This document shows positions 34,780 through 46,669 of a DNA stretch of 64,000 bases, piece after piece. This stretch comes from Peromyscus leucopus (lineage: Eukaryota; Chordata; Mammalia; Rodentia; Cricetidae), in NCBI RefSeq assembly GCF_004664715.2, contig NC_051072.1, positions 40,667,142 to 40,731,141 on the forward strand, read 5' to 3'. A program made the translations under genes and the position numbers. Under the pieces are notes generated by a model that searched no databases, had not been told where the DNA came from, and saw nothing but the letters and a program-made list of their open reading frames with translations. Position 1 is the first letter of the stretch; every line of letters begins with the position of its first letter.

Positions 34780-35362
34780 CCGCAGGAGTCAGCATGTTCT
34801 GAGTCCTGTGTTCTCTGCGACCCCACTTGGGGTGTCGTGGACTCACTGCGCTGCTCCCCTCCTCAGCTCTGAACACGTGCGCACCTCTTCCTACAGTCTC
34901 TAGTTCCTCTGATTAGTGTCTGTAGGTTCGTCAAGACTCAAATATCATCTGCTCCAAGGAATCCTTTCTAACATGCTCGTGCTCTGGTGAGGTCAATATT
35001 AGAAGACTACCTGCTCTTCTGTATTTCTCAGACATTCTATTCTTAATAGCACTACAGAGCTTACTGTAATTTAGTACATTTGTGCTTAACTTTCTCCCCA
35101 GGATTGCTAGTTCTTTGAGCACAGGGGTAAAAACTGTATACGTTGCCAGGCATGGTGGCATACACCTTTAATCCCAGCACTCAGGCAGGTGGATCTCTGT
35201 GAATTCCAGGCTAGTCTGGTCTACAGAGCGAATTCCAGGACAGCCAGGGGCTACACAGAGAAACCCTGTCTCGGAAAACAAAACAAATTGTACCCTTTAA
35301 CTGTACTCTGTGGCACATAGCAGGCGCTTCTTAATATATGGATGAACCAATGAATGGGAAAA
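34780..35362 (-). mobile_element. L2 fragment interrupted by B1
   Basis: The + strand reads 'aagactcaaatatcatctgc', 'tccaaggaatcctttctaac', then 'gatgaaccaatgaatggg' at the end, the inverted L2 3' end. A B1 at 35143-35290 splits it between 'gagcacaggggtaaaaactg' and 'tggcacatagcaggcgcttc'. Confidence 0.75.
35143..35290 (+). repeat. B1 SINE inserted in L2
   Basis: It reads GCCAGGCATGGTGGCATACA, 'tttaatcccagcactcaggc', 'gccaggggctacacagagaa', with a CAAAACAAA tail. Confidence 0.93.
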
Positions 35363-36837
35363 TAGGACCCCTAGGCATTGGGCATATGGTGGCCATTGGT
35401 GTTTGCACAGCTTTTCTGGGTCTTGACACCTCTCTAGATCAGAATTACAGCAAGGTACCCCTGTGGCTTCTACAGACACCAAGGACAGTTCCTAAGAACA
35501 TAATGTGGATGTGCAGGTGCTCAGTCTTCATTTACTGAGTGCATAGGAGAATAGAAAATGCACAGTCTGAGTTGTCCCTGCATCAAGCCCTGAGAGTACA
35601 ACCTGTGACCATAGCATCTTTGTTTCTGCACGACAGCCATCTTACAGCCTAAGCTGTGACCCCTGACTCTGCTTGATGTGCCCAACTCTTCTCTCTCCAG
35701 CAGCTGGCACATGACTCAGTAACTGTTAGCATCCGCTCACTGAGGGCACCTTCTCTTTTCTCCCTGGCTTTTGCTTCTCGGCCACATCGCTGCCTCACTT
35801 AGAAGAATGTTATGGAGTCCCAACATTGCCTTTTCTTCCAGGGATTATAGCCTTCCCCACTTTCACATAAGAGCAGCGTTTTCTTTGTCTCCTCCCAGAG
35901 TAGTTCAATTAAATAGAACTAAAGCTAAGTAACTTTAATTATATTATTTTCTATTAATGTTTAACTACTAAGTTTCTTTTTCCATTAAATGATGGTGTCT
36001 TTATGCTCAGAGGTTTTATATATATATGGAAGTTCATTTCTTTTATTAAAGGAAATGCCACCACAAAACTATTAATGACTTGAGCTCTGCGATTAGTTCT
36101 TTTTAGTGACATTTCAAGATTTAATTATTAATCTGGCTCAAGTTCAAAGACAGAAAACTCAGTGCCAGAAATTCCTAACCAGCAAGGAATATAAACAAAC
36201 CTTACAATTGTCCCCTCAAATAACAAAAACCAGCTAGATCAGCTTCTTGTAATTAGAGATTTTTTTTGGGGGGGATACAGAAGGAGAGTTCAAGAAAGCA
36301 TGTCAAAACAACAAAACTCAGGGCACATTTTCATTGCTGTAATTGATCAGAGGATGTTTGCAATGGATTTGAAAGTGAATAAATTAACTGTGACATTGAT
36401 TTGGCAGAGGCACGCGAGTGATTGGCAAGAACACACAGCCGAGCAGCGTCTGCTGGAGCACAGCTCCCTTGACTGTTAATTTGTTTCTAATAGATGTCTT
36501 TGCAGCCGGTACTAGCCTTCTAACCTGAGTGCTGGAGCTTAGTTACTCCTTTACCCTTTGGGTTCATCCTACCATCTGGGCAAGACCAATTGATCTTTGA
36601 TTAATATCTCAGGCCCTTCCTTGGGTCTGAACACAGAATTCTTTCTGAGGTTCTATGTACCTACCTCCCCCTTTTCTTTTCAACACTGAAAACGGGTGGA
36701 CTAGTAATTCATTGTTTCATCCTGACAGTAATTAAACAATGGAACAGCATTCTCAAGCTCAGTCTTCATTTAGCACAGTATTTGCCAGGACTGAATTTGC
36801 CTCAGCATGTTACAAAATTGATCTCAAAAAAATTTCC

Positions 36838-36910
36838 CAGGTGGCAGGATATAGCACAGTGGTAGTGGTCAAGGCCCTGAGTTCAATTCCAACCTCCCCA
36901 CATACCCCCA
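36838..36910 (+). repeat. ID SINE
   Basis: It has 'gatatagcacagtggtagtg' and 'aaggccctgagttcaattcc', a degraded ID core. Confidence 0.7.
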
Positions 36911-37822
36911 ATGTGCATATTCAGCTTAGAAAGTTCCCACTATAGAAATGTTGAGGTTTGGGTCTCTGTGCCAAATTAATAACGTAATATGCTCACATCT
37001 TTGTGGCTGTCTGTAATAAAGCATTTAGAAACATTCTTCTGGCCAAATTTCACTTTTAATCTGTTGATTAAATCCTTTTGTATTTGTAATTTTTTTATTT
37101 AACTCAAAGGAAATATATTTATATGCTAAAATGTTTAATATGATTTTAAACAAAAAGTATCTCTCAACATGTACAGTTTAAATTAGGAAAGACACTAATG
37201 GAATTGGTAAAATTGAATTTATCCTCTCTATGGCATATGTCTGGTAAGAGATTAAAATATATATAAATTTTAGAGAGTGTACTTAGTAATATAAACATTT
37301 TAGAAATATTTCTTTCTCTGAGAACAAAAATTTCCTTATATTTTTTATCTTACATGTTTTCCTATGTGTAGTGCCAATAACTGTTGAATGTATTACAGTT
37401 TTAATTGGTAGTGTTTTATAAATTCCTACTCTTATTTTCTGTATGTAGTATAATTTTAACTTCATAAAATGAGTCACAGTTTTGTTCCTATAGAAAAACA
37501 TAAGAAGAACCCCAGTAGTGTGCCTGAATATGACTCCTAAGTGTTATTTAGTCATAAATTAAGAAAGTTTCTAACAATAAAATGTTAAATTTATTTAAAC
37601 TGTCCTGGTAGGTACATATACCTCTGGAACATGGAGCTTGAACTTAAGAATCGGGCTCTAATGTAAGGTACAGGTCTTTAACCTATATAGCTTTATTTAT
37701 TTGTTTGTTTGTTTGTTTTCAGATTAGATTTCTAGCAATTTCAAAGCAAACTTGATAACTGCCCAATAAAAGACTGACCATTAGCCTGTCCCACCACTGT
37801 GCCTGTCTGTGAAAATGGCATG

Positions 37823-37910
37823 ACTGAGGGTGTAGCTCAGTGGCAGAGAGCATGTTTAGCATGTTCAAGGCCCTGGTTCAGTCCCACGCTTCCGCCCCCA
37901 AAATAATAAA
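37823..37910 (+). repeat. ID SINE
   Basis: It contains 'gagggtgtagctcagtggca', 'tcaaggccctggttcagtcc' and a short A-rich end. Confidence 0.85.
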
Positions 37911-40467
37911 AGTGATTTTGAAGTCTGTTATCCTTGGAACCTTTGGAATTTGACATGAATATCATATCACCATCACATACGTGTACATAAAGCATTACAG
38001 AAAAAATCCTTGATGGACTAATTCTCAGTTGCTTAGTTTGAATTTTTTAAAACTAAAAACTGGGCTGGGTAGTTGGAATCTTGAATAATATCATGGAAAC
38101 AATCATTTCTTTTCAGTATTCATATATCACACCCAAAATTAAAAGAAATTAGTGACATATGTCTTGCATTAATAATGAGTTGCTTCTAGCCTGAACACGT
38201 TGTATTTCTTTCCCTTGTTACTGAGTTTACTGCTAACAATATTTTAGAATGTTCTAGTATGGGTCCTTAAGCCTGCACTTAAATATTCAAGTCCATTTAA
38301 TAGTATAGACTCAGAACTGTCCATTTGCACACCTTTTCTAGCTGTGATTTCTGAGACAGAAGGACGTGAAGGAGAAGACTCTGGGTAATCTCTAGGACTT
38401 GCTCTGATATTTCTTCGCCCTTCCCTGTTCCCAGAACCCATCAAGTCATGGAAACCTTCATCCAGTCAAGGACAGCTTCATCAGAGAGCACGCGTCAGCG
38501 CTCTCCCTTCTCTCAGATTTTAGAGTTCTGTTCCAAGGCTCTGCTTTACACCATCTTTGTTTCTTTTCTCTCTCATGACACGTTTTTGTGGGACCTTTTA
38601 TCTATTCTGCCATTTGTTTTACCGCCCTTTAACAGTCTAAATTCCTGTTTGTTTTACTTAAGATTTTCTACAGCTCTGCTGTATGATAGAGATTTCCTCA
38701 ATGTTGTGGAAAATGCCTCTGAACTAGAATTTCACATAGAAGATTGATAGAGTGAGATAACTATCCTGATTATATCATGCCTAATGTCTGTGACTGAACT
38801 ATATGTCAGCATATTAGTAGAGTGCATATTTAAGCCTTTAAAAAAAACTTTAAAAGCTTTTTGGCATCATGATTCATGTATCAATTTGCAACATTGAGTA
38901 TAGCTACCCAAAGGACTCCTAGCAAAGTAATGGCATTACAAAGGACTTGAACACCTTTGGGGAGCTTGAGTTCACATTAATGAGTCATACCAGGAGAACA
39001 GCCGTTGTAGCTTTGTCTTATGTGGTGAGCATATTTTGAAGGCATTCAGGCAGTTTCCTTTTGCTTTTGTATCTCATCCTCCACAATGACATTTAATGTT
39101 ATAATTTTGGCATGTAAAATAATCTACAAATTGAAACAATAGGAAGCCCTCTGTCAATTTTCACCAAAACAGGGCTCCATAAACAAACCCAAACATACTG
39201 GCTACAGCTGAACAACTTCTGCTGCCTATTTAAATGAGAGCTATCACAGATGCTGGTCATTCCTAAACACATTTAAGGAACAACTTGATGTTCAGATTTT
39301 GACTGAGTTCACTCTGTCTCCATTGTCAGTATAGTTTCTTCCTTGAGCTTGGTATGGAATAATATTCTTCAGCTGTTCACTCCATGGGACTCCATGTCAC
39401 TCTCAGAATGGGGTTGACCTCACACGTGACTTTGTGATTATTAACTCCATGAGACTTGGCTTCATACTGATTCAAAGGAGCATTTTGATACACTCCTCAA
39501 TGCTGTAGAGCACAGAAGGCATGATAAGCAGGTGCTTTTCCTTGGATGGAAGTAGCAGGGGCTTAAGGTGGTCGTTGTGAAATGTCCCCATAGGCATGTG
39601 TGCTTGAGCACTCATCCCTCGCTGGTAATGCTGTATTGCAAGAACAAGGATGGAGTAGAAATAAGTGGCTAGGAATGTGCCCTGATGGTTTTATGATCTA
39701 GCCCAGCTTTCTGACTGCCCTCTACTTCCTGTTTTGCCAAGATGTGAGGAAACAAGGCGTCCAGCTGCACACTCTCACCTCCACGATCCTGCAGCCATGG
39801 CTTCCCCACTGTGACGGACAGTGTCTCCTCACTTGGTGCCACTTTTTAGAACTCCCTTCAGGTGCTTCTTGTTGGGTGTTAAGACATGGTGTTGAGAAAT
39901 GTAACTAATCCAGAGTGCTGTTAGTCTGAGGGCCACATATGGGATTAGCAGTCCTCTTGCCCTCCAGGCTGGGCTTGTACTGAACTAGGTCTACAGAGCT
40001 TGAGGACTTGCTGTAGTAGGAACTGGACCGTATTCTGATGGTCTTCATATTTTTTGAGAACTTGAAAGGAATAGACATCGAATTCTAGGATACCCAGCAT
40101 GTAGCAAAGTATTCAGAAACCCTGTGAGTTTCTCTGCAATGAAGTCCTTCATTCTGATCCTTCCCTGTGGGCTTCATCCTGTTGCATGGGTTCAGGTTTC
40201 TGTCTAGAGAACTTTCCCTTAGCTGAAGTATTTGCTCTAATGTTTCTTGTATACAGATTTGCTTGTGATCAATTCTGCTTCTATTTGCCTAAAAATGTTT
40301 CTTTTATTCCTTTATTGAAGAACCTTTTCACAGGATATGGAATTCTATGTGGCAGTCTTTTTTTTTATTCAAGCACTTTAAATCATTCTCTTGTCTCAGA
40401 GCACCCACTGTTTCTAATGAGACTCAGTAACATTTCATTATCTCATATTACTACACCCCTTTACTCT

Positions 40468-40585
40468 GAAGAATTTCTCTTGCTTCTTAGTTTTTAGCAG
40501 TTTGATTTTGGTGTGTTCTGGTTTATGAAGAATTGCTCTTGTTTGTTAGTTTTTAGCAGTTTGATTTTGGTGTGCTCTGGTTTAT
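40468..40585. repeat. 59-bp tandem duplication
   Basis: 40468-40526 and 40527-40585 are two head-to-tail copies beginning GAAGAATT and ending TCTGGTTTAT, with only a few differences. Confidence 0.92.
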
Positions 40586-40830
40586 GATTATCCTCACTAG
40601 GGGTCTGTTGAGCTTCTTGGATATGCAGGTTTGTGTCTGTAACCCCTTTGCATATTTTTAATCATTATTTCCTCTTTTTTTTTTTTTCTGTGTTTCAGTT
40701 ACTTGTATGGTAAACAACTTGTTATTGTCCCACACTTCTCTGAGGCTTTATTTTTTAAGCTTTTTTAAATCTCTCATTTCAGTTTGTAAATTCTTTACTT
40801 TTAGATTCCTTTCTTAAGCTCTGTCTGAGT
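40490..40830 (-). mobile_element. Old L1-derived segment
   Basis: 'Gtttgattttggtgtgctct', 'gtctgttgagcttcttggat' and 'aatcattatttcctc' are inverted landmarks of the older L1 5'/ORF1 region. The 59-bp duplication lies at its start. Confidence 0.5.
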
Positions 40831-41179
40831 GGCCGCTAAACAGCTTTCAAATTTTCACTGTATATATTTTGACCTCTAGTTTGTTCACGTGCTTCTCTAC
40901 TTCCTTTCTTTCCTCCTTGTGGCCTTTATAGCTGACATTCCAACAGCAGCTGGGATGAAGTCCTTATTTGTTGGTTCCGTCATTTCTAGGTCTGTTGCTA
41001 TTGGCTGATTTTAAATCACTTTCTCCTCTTCTGGGTTGCATGGTGAACACTAAGGTTATTTATTTAGTGTGTGGAGTTTTTTGTCTTCCTTTCTACTGAA
41101 ATTTGTACTCAAGAACCATTAATTGACATGCGAATCATCTCAAAGTCTTGGAGGATTATTTTTAAGTTTTATTAGATAA

Positions 41180-41370
41180 ATTCTAGAACAGTATAGTCCA
41201 AGAAGAGATTCTGTAATGATGGAGATTTTATATCTGTCTTTTCCAGTGTGGTAGCCACTATACACATTTGGCTATTAAATACTTTGTGTTTTCTGAATCT
41301 TATTTATTCCAAATAAGTGAAATTCAAATAACATCCGGCTACCACACTGAACAGCACGGTTCTAAAGTAA
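41180..41370. mobile_element. hAT-Charlie (MER5-like) remnant
   Basis: The ends TCTAGAACAGTATAGTCCA and the inverted CACTGAACAGCACGGTTCTA resemble each other as TIRs, with 'gtggtagccactatacacat' inside. Confidence 0.5.
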
Positions 41371-41878
41371 ACTCTGCTCTTAGACCAGTTTGCTTCCGAA
41401 TCCTAAGTAGTACGAAGGTCTTTATGCTGATTGCCCCAGGTGCTCATGGGGTTCCTGTGGCCGGTAGAGCTTGAATGTCTTCTAATCGAGTGCCAGCTCC
41501 AGCAGCAGTTCAACTTAACAGCTCTGCAGTATTCCTTGGCCAGAAGTCTTCCTGCCTAGCTTTGTGGAGTGTCATATTACACATGCTCAGCTTATATCCT
41601 TCTGAACACTCAAGGGGGTCCCTGTGCAGTGTCTAGAACTTGACAATACGTCCAGTGTGTTCCATCTTCCTTAGTCTCTAAGCAACTGCCTCTATCACTT
41701 GAGCTTAGTGAGAGGCCATCCTTTGCTTGGGTTCTAGCACCCAATGTGACAGTCCATAATGTGTATCCAGGCAGAAATATGGAGTGACACAGGGTTACAT
41801 TATTTGATCCCTCACCTTTCAGATGTCACAGCTGGGCACTGACCATTGCTAAGTTTAATTATGTTTTGTATATTTATC

Positions 41879-41883
<5 letters not shown>

Positions 41884-41929
<46 letters not shown>
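41884..41929. repeat. (TG)n microsatellite
   Basis: An uninterrupted TG run of about 45 bases. Confidence 0.95.
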
Positions 41930-41930
<1 letters not shown>

Positions 41931-42001
41931 TGCTAATTGCACTACCTTAGTCAGAAATGTGAAGATTACATTGTATCAACACCCTTCCCTGTTTGAAAAG
42001 A

Positions 42002-42090
42002 ATAGGATAGGGTAGGGATGTAGCCCTGTAGTAGAGCATTTGCCTAGCATGCATGCACCCTAGGCTTAATCCCTGGAGTAAGAGTTTTTT
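42002..42090 (+). repeat. ID SINE
   Basis: 'Agggatgtagccctgtagta', 'gagcatttgcctagcatgca' and 'ggcttaatccctgg' form the ID core. Confidence 0.85.
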
Positions 42091-43454
42091 AAAACAGATA
42101 TAGGTAGAAGTCGAGTGATTTGGGTTTGTTTTGTTTTATTTTATTTTAACAGAGTAGACTAAACAGTCACTCTCTTTAATTCAGCCTGCACTTGTTAGAC
42201 TGCCACCACCCAGCAGCGTTCCTGTTCATTCTTTGTTCTGTGCTTTTCAGTCTAATTGTAATATGATATGGACAGGTTCTTTCTAGTCATGTGCATCTGG
42301 ATAGTCACATCATTCCCAAGATCTGGCATTGCTTTCCTAAACAGGCCACTTTGGAGCTCCTATCAGACGTAGACTGAGCCCTGCCAGGTGTTGAACAGTA
42401 CAGCACAAGGTTGTACTCACTCGAGGCATGCACATGGGTGCCTCTGCTAGTCTCTGAGCATCAGCATTAAATGCTCATGTGCTCCAGTCTGTGCCCCCAC
42501 ACTAACAAACGTCCACAGCTCCCCTGATGCTCAGAGCAAGCCAGCCAACCAGTGAATCCTGTGCCAGAAAGGGGGAACCATAGAGCCAAGCAAGCCCTGC
42601 TCTCAAACATGGTCTCCATGGTAAACCACACCCAGCTGCTCTCCCAAACTACCTAACCCACCACAGTTCTCCCTTCCCCTCTGTTTAAATGTCTTAAGGG
42701 CTTTCTTGGGTGAACTCACCCCACCTCTTCTCCATGACTCTGTGGTTGTTAGGGTGTCCCAAGGAACCCTGAATTATAGCTGTCTCATGTCTTCTGATGC
42801 CCCGAGTAACTTAGTCCCTAACAACAGATCCCTTATTCTCCAAGTGACTCCTCGCTACAGCGCTTGTGTGGTGGGTTTCTTTATGAAAGCTAGTTTGCCG
42901 CAGAGGAGGGGGTCCCTTTCAGCCTAACTCCCTGTGACTGTAACTGCTGGTCTTTTGGTGTTTGGGGAGGCTGTCTACACTCTCCCAGTGTGCTTCACAC
43001 TTCCCCTTCCAGGGAGCCAGTCTGGAAATGTGGGTGCTTCGTGCCTCTCTGGTTCTCCGCCCTCTGGCTTTCCAGTTGTCTTTCCTACCCTGGAAATCTT
43101 CTTCTCAATTCCTTGCACTCTCATTGCTTCTTGTCGCTCCGACTAGTTATGTGAAGGATGCTTATCCTGCCTCCTTACCCTACAGGGGTAAGGGTTAACA
43201 CCCAGAAGGATTTAATTGCCTTTGCTGAGTGGTACATGTAATGATGCTCCTTAACTATGACAGTCTTGTATTCAGTGAAAGACAGTAGTATAGCTCCTAG
43301 ATAGAGCAAAACTATAGAACTTACTGCAAACTGCAAGGACTGAGGAAGCATCTCCAGCAGTGAAGTGCCTCTCTGAGGCTAGTGTCTGGGACATGAACTT
43401 CGCTCCTGTCCCCTTCCACTGGACTACTCTAGGGAAAGAGAAGTAGGTAGGTAT

Positions 43455-43765
43455 CTTAGAGTTTCTATTGCTGTGAAGAGACATGGCAACTCCCATAAAG
43501 GAAAGCATTTAATTGGGGTGGCTGGCTTATAGTTCAGAGGTTTAGTCCATCATCATCATCATGGTGGGAAGCAAAGCAGCATGCAGGCAGACATGATACT
43601 AGAGAAATAGCTCAAAGTCCTACATCTTGACTCAAAGGCAACAGGAAATGTCATGAGACACTAGGCGTGGCTTGAGCATATATGAGCATATATAAAGCCC
43701 ACACCTCCTAATAGTGCCACTCCCTATGAGCTTTGGGGGCCATTTACATTCAAACCACCACATTA
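43455..43765 (-). mobile_element. Rodent medium-length interspersed repeat (copy 2)
   Basis: It opens 'agagtttctattgctgtgaa' and closes 'gctttgggggccatttacat', the same family as 17500-17828, with 'gtttagtccatcatcatcat' in the middle. Confidence 0.8.
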
Positions 43766-44206
43766 GGACTTGAATCTGGCACTGTAGAAGGAGAATTTAG
43801 CATTCACATTCCCAGGACACAAGAGTGGCAGGCTGGACTAGCACTCTAGGATACCCACACACATCTTCCTCTGCAGTGGAAAAGTGGCTACTGATACTGA
43901 GCCTTAAGACAGAAAGTAGTTGTAAAACCTGAAAATTTGGGGGAATGATTCAGAATCTTATGTAACATTCGTTTCACTTTTTGAGTGGCAAATATTTTTC
44001 TGTGATCCCTCAGTCTTCTCTTGTAACATAAAATAGAAAACATTTCAGTACTGATATATAATCAAAAGCCTTCCCAGCCTTAGCCTATGCATATCTATAC
44101 ATGTAATGCAGTATCTTTTAATATTTTGATTTACTTATTGCCATAAAATCTTTGAATTATTTAAACTAAAATTTTAATCATGTTTCCCAATTATATGTAT
44201 GTGCAG

Positions 44207-44455
44207 GAAATACTAAAGAATGAAAAATACAGAGAAGAAATTAAAATAAAAAGCAAGGATTTTTATGAAAAAGATAGACTGGGTAAAGAAGCCAGCGAAG
44301 AGCTGCTGCCTCCACCTGCTGCAACGCAGATTAAAGGGCATGCTGCTGCCCCATACTTCGGAAAGGAAGAGCCCTCGGGGGCTCCCACCAGCACTGGTCA
44401 GACTTTTCAACCAGGATCCTGGATGCCAGAAGATGACAAAAGACAGAATCAGTGA
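44207..44455 (+). CDS. Ndufaf2: Ndufaf2 terminal coding exon (exon 4)
   Basis: This exon encodes the C-terminal 82 residues of NDUFAF2, from EILKNEK to the stop TGA at 44453-44455. The acceptor is GTGCAG (44201-44206). The ATG at 44180 that opens the longer frame is intronic and is not a start. Recognisable family blocks are the lysine-rich EEIKIKSKDFYEK, then EELLPPP, then GHAAAPYFGKEEP, and the tail TFQPGSWMPEDDKRQNQ. The exon is one codon shorter than the human one as I recall it, near the DRLGKEASEE segment, so the full protein would be about 168 residues against 169. This region is the acidic and proline-containing extension beyond the NDUFA12-like domain. NDUFAF2 binds a late complex I intermediate in the mitochondrial inner membrane and is replaced by NDUFA12. 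The frame is intact. Confidence 0.97.
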   Translation, partial: EILKNEKYREEIKIKSKDFYEKDRLGKEASEELLPPPAATQIKGHAAAPYFGKEEPSGAPTSTGQTFQPGSWMPEDDKRQNQ

Positions 44456-44530
44456 TGCACTATGGCAAAGTCATTTCATCTGTATGGATGTGGCTATTTT
44501 AATAAATAAAGGTTAAAAGTTGATCACTTT
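44456..44530 (+). terminator. Ndufaf2: Ndufaf2 3' UTR and poly(A) signal
   Basis: Two overlapping AATAAA hexamers lie at 44501-44506 and 44505-44510, about 46 bases after the stop codon. A TG-rich stretch near 44538-44552 could be the downstream element. Cleavage is expected around 44520-44530, giving a very short 3' UTR of roughly 70 nt. The exact cleavage site is inferred. Confidence 0.75.
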
Positions 44531-45469
44531 GCATTTCCTGTATGCCCTGTGTCCCATAAAGCTTGAGGTATTTATTATGTATAATGTGATGCTGTGAATA
44601 TAGAAGCTTAAATATATTCAGATTTGAATCCTATACTTGGTTTTCTCACCCTTCCCCTCCTTGGATTACCATGCTAGCAAGGGTCATACCACTGTGAACA
44701 CTCAGTACGTAAGGTCCTCAGGCTCAGTTAGGAACCACCACAGATAGACACTGTGAGGATAACAGTGGGCTTCCACAGCTGCTAAAAAGGGGGATGGGGG
44801 AGGGGATTTGTATTTCATGAGGAAAACTTGGATAGAACATGTGATTTTTTTTTAATAAAAAGTACTATTTGCTGGTAAGTGATGCAGGAAGTCATTTGAA
44901 TCTCCTACATAATCAATATAATTTTGGCCTGATTATCATGTGCCTTTGGGTCCTGTTTTAGAGACAGTCTCACTATATACACCACACTGGCCTCAAATTC
45001 AGATACACACCTGCCTCGGCTGGCATGCCTCAACTGCCTTTCTACTTTTTAAAAACCACCTAGCTGTGAAGCATTTAAAGTAGAATTTAAATATTAAATA
45101 GCTTGCCTGCCACGTTTCATTTTTTAATTAGCTATATTTGAACATTTCAAAGTTTACGTCTCTTTCAAGACAGAATTAAACCTATTTTAAGTTTTTAGTC
45201 TCAAGAGTGAAAGTGTTTGCATTAATAAAAGAACATTGTGTATACCTGAAGTATAAGGTATACATTAAGAGCTAAATTCTTGCAGTTTTCTATGCCTCCG
45301 CTAAAATGTATGTGGTATATTTCTGCAATGATGGGCTTAACACTGTGCAAACTTTGAAAGCACAAAAATATAAAAACACAAAAATATGTTTCTGACTCCA
45401 AGGTTTAATCATATAACCTAGCTATGCCTGTATTTGCACACAAGTAACTATATTGGCTGAGCATGTTGT

Positions 45470-45645
45470 ATTTAGGAATACATACACATACATACACACA
45501 TATGTATGTATGTAACAAAGAAAAAGAGGCCGTGAATTTAAAAGAAGACAGGGGTTGGGGTTCGGGGGGCATAGGAGGGTTTAAAAGGAGGAAAGGGAGG
45601 GGGAAAATGATGTAATTATAATCTCAAAATAAAAAAATTAAGGAA
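45470..45645 (+). mobile_element. Rodent L1 (Lx-type) 3' end
   Basis: A G-rich stretch ('gggcataggagggtttaaaa', 'ggaggaaagggagggggaaa') is followed by 'atgatgtaattataatctca' and AAAATAAAAAAATT, the characteristic end of rodent L1. Confidence 0.85.
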
Positions 45646-46390
45646 ATAATCATTACCATTTTTTAATCAACATAGAAAGCGTTCATTTATTTCTTAATTA
45701 ACCTTGAACCAATTACCACTGTATTGATCTTTTTAAATGCTGTTTCATTAACTACATTACTTAAAATGTAACCTGAGTTTATTTAAGCCAAACTTTTTCA
45801 AACTGTTTCTATTCTTTGAAAAAAGACATGGAGAGGCTGTGGAAATCAAGAAATTATGAAGGAAAGAAACTTGTCCCTATTCCATTTGCATTTCCAAAAC
45901 TTTGATATCTAACCATCTGTTACTGTGTTTGAAAATGAAGAGCTTGGCCTTAAATAATTTACTCCAATTAAGAAAAGACCAGTGATCCTATATCCAGATG
46001 CAAACATTAAAGGCAATCATTCTGAAGGAGAATCAGATTTCCTCTATTATTTTGGCAAAATGCTAGGACAGCTTGTTTCTAGCCTTCTACCAAGGGTGAT
46101 GGCTGCAGTTAGTTTTCAGAAATTCAGAAGTGACAAGCAAGCATTTAACAAGGAAGATTCTTCCAACAGGAACATTGTTTCCCAATGAGAAAAGATGGAG
46201 TTTTCTGAAGAATTCCAAACTTGACAGTATTCTGCTTTACACACTGCACACAGCATGCCCTGCCATTATTTTAAATCTTTGTTGATCTCATGTGTACAAG
46301 GTTACTGTCAAACAGCTAGTCCATCAGCGCTCAGGAATCCCTGGATTCTTTTGAAACACTGCCCTATTTCTAGCACATTTAGCTGTGACT

Positions 46391-46595
46391 GAAATTCACA
46401 TTCTTTTTTTTTTTTTTTTTTTTTTTGGTTTTTCGAGACAGGGTTTCTCTGTGTAGCTTTGCACCTTTCCACCTTCCCTGAAACACTCTCTGTAGCCCAG
46501 GCTGGCCTCAAACTCAGATATCTGCCTGGCTCTGCCTCCCAAGTGCTGGGACTAAAGGCGTGCGCCACCACTGCCCAGCGAAATTCACAATCTTT
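46391..46595 (-). repeat. B1 SINE with target duplication
   Basis: Duplicated flanks GAAATTCACATTCTTT (46391-46406) and GAAATTCACAATCTTT (46580-46595) match at 15 of 16. The body has a T run, 'tttttcgagacagggtttct' and 'actaaaggcgtgcgccacca'. Confidence 0.95.
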
Positions 46596-46669
46596 CGAAG
46601 CCTTAACCTGCATGACAGGTAACTTAAATGATTACTCCTCCCTCAAAAAAGACATAAACTCAAGACCTC

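Larger units (their letters stand above)
10954..44206 (+). other. Ndufaf2 intron 3 (33.3 kb, GT-AG)
   Basis: The intron starts with GTAAGA and ends with GTGCAG, and it joins two exons in matching phase. It carries most of the LTR elements of the window (see separate entries). I see no gene and no recognised repeat in these long stretches: 13051-14509, 14671-15911, 21311-22299, 27491-28497, 29021-30430, 30823-32057, 32460-33740, 35365-36837, 37906-40467 and 42086-43454. Several of them are AT-rich and repeat-free (29860-30100, 35900-36440, 38940-39330), which could mean conserved non-coding DNA, but I cannot test this without alignment. Confidence 0.85.
44531..46665. other. Intergenic gap between convergent Ndufaf2 and Smim15
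   Basis: This stretch separates the 3' ends of the two genes. It contains a degenerate B1-like piece on the - strand near 44940-45030, a rodent L1 3' end at 45470-45645, and a B1 with target-site duplication at 46391-46595. The open frame at 45982-46188 has no recognisable product. I see nothing else. Confidence 0.7.

Noticed and set aside
44180..44206. ATG start for the Ndufaf2 C-terminal frame
   Set aside because: These bases are intron ending in GTGCAG; the exon begins at GAA and continues the phase of exon 3.
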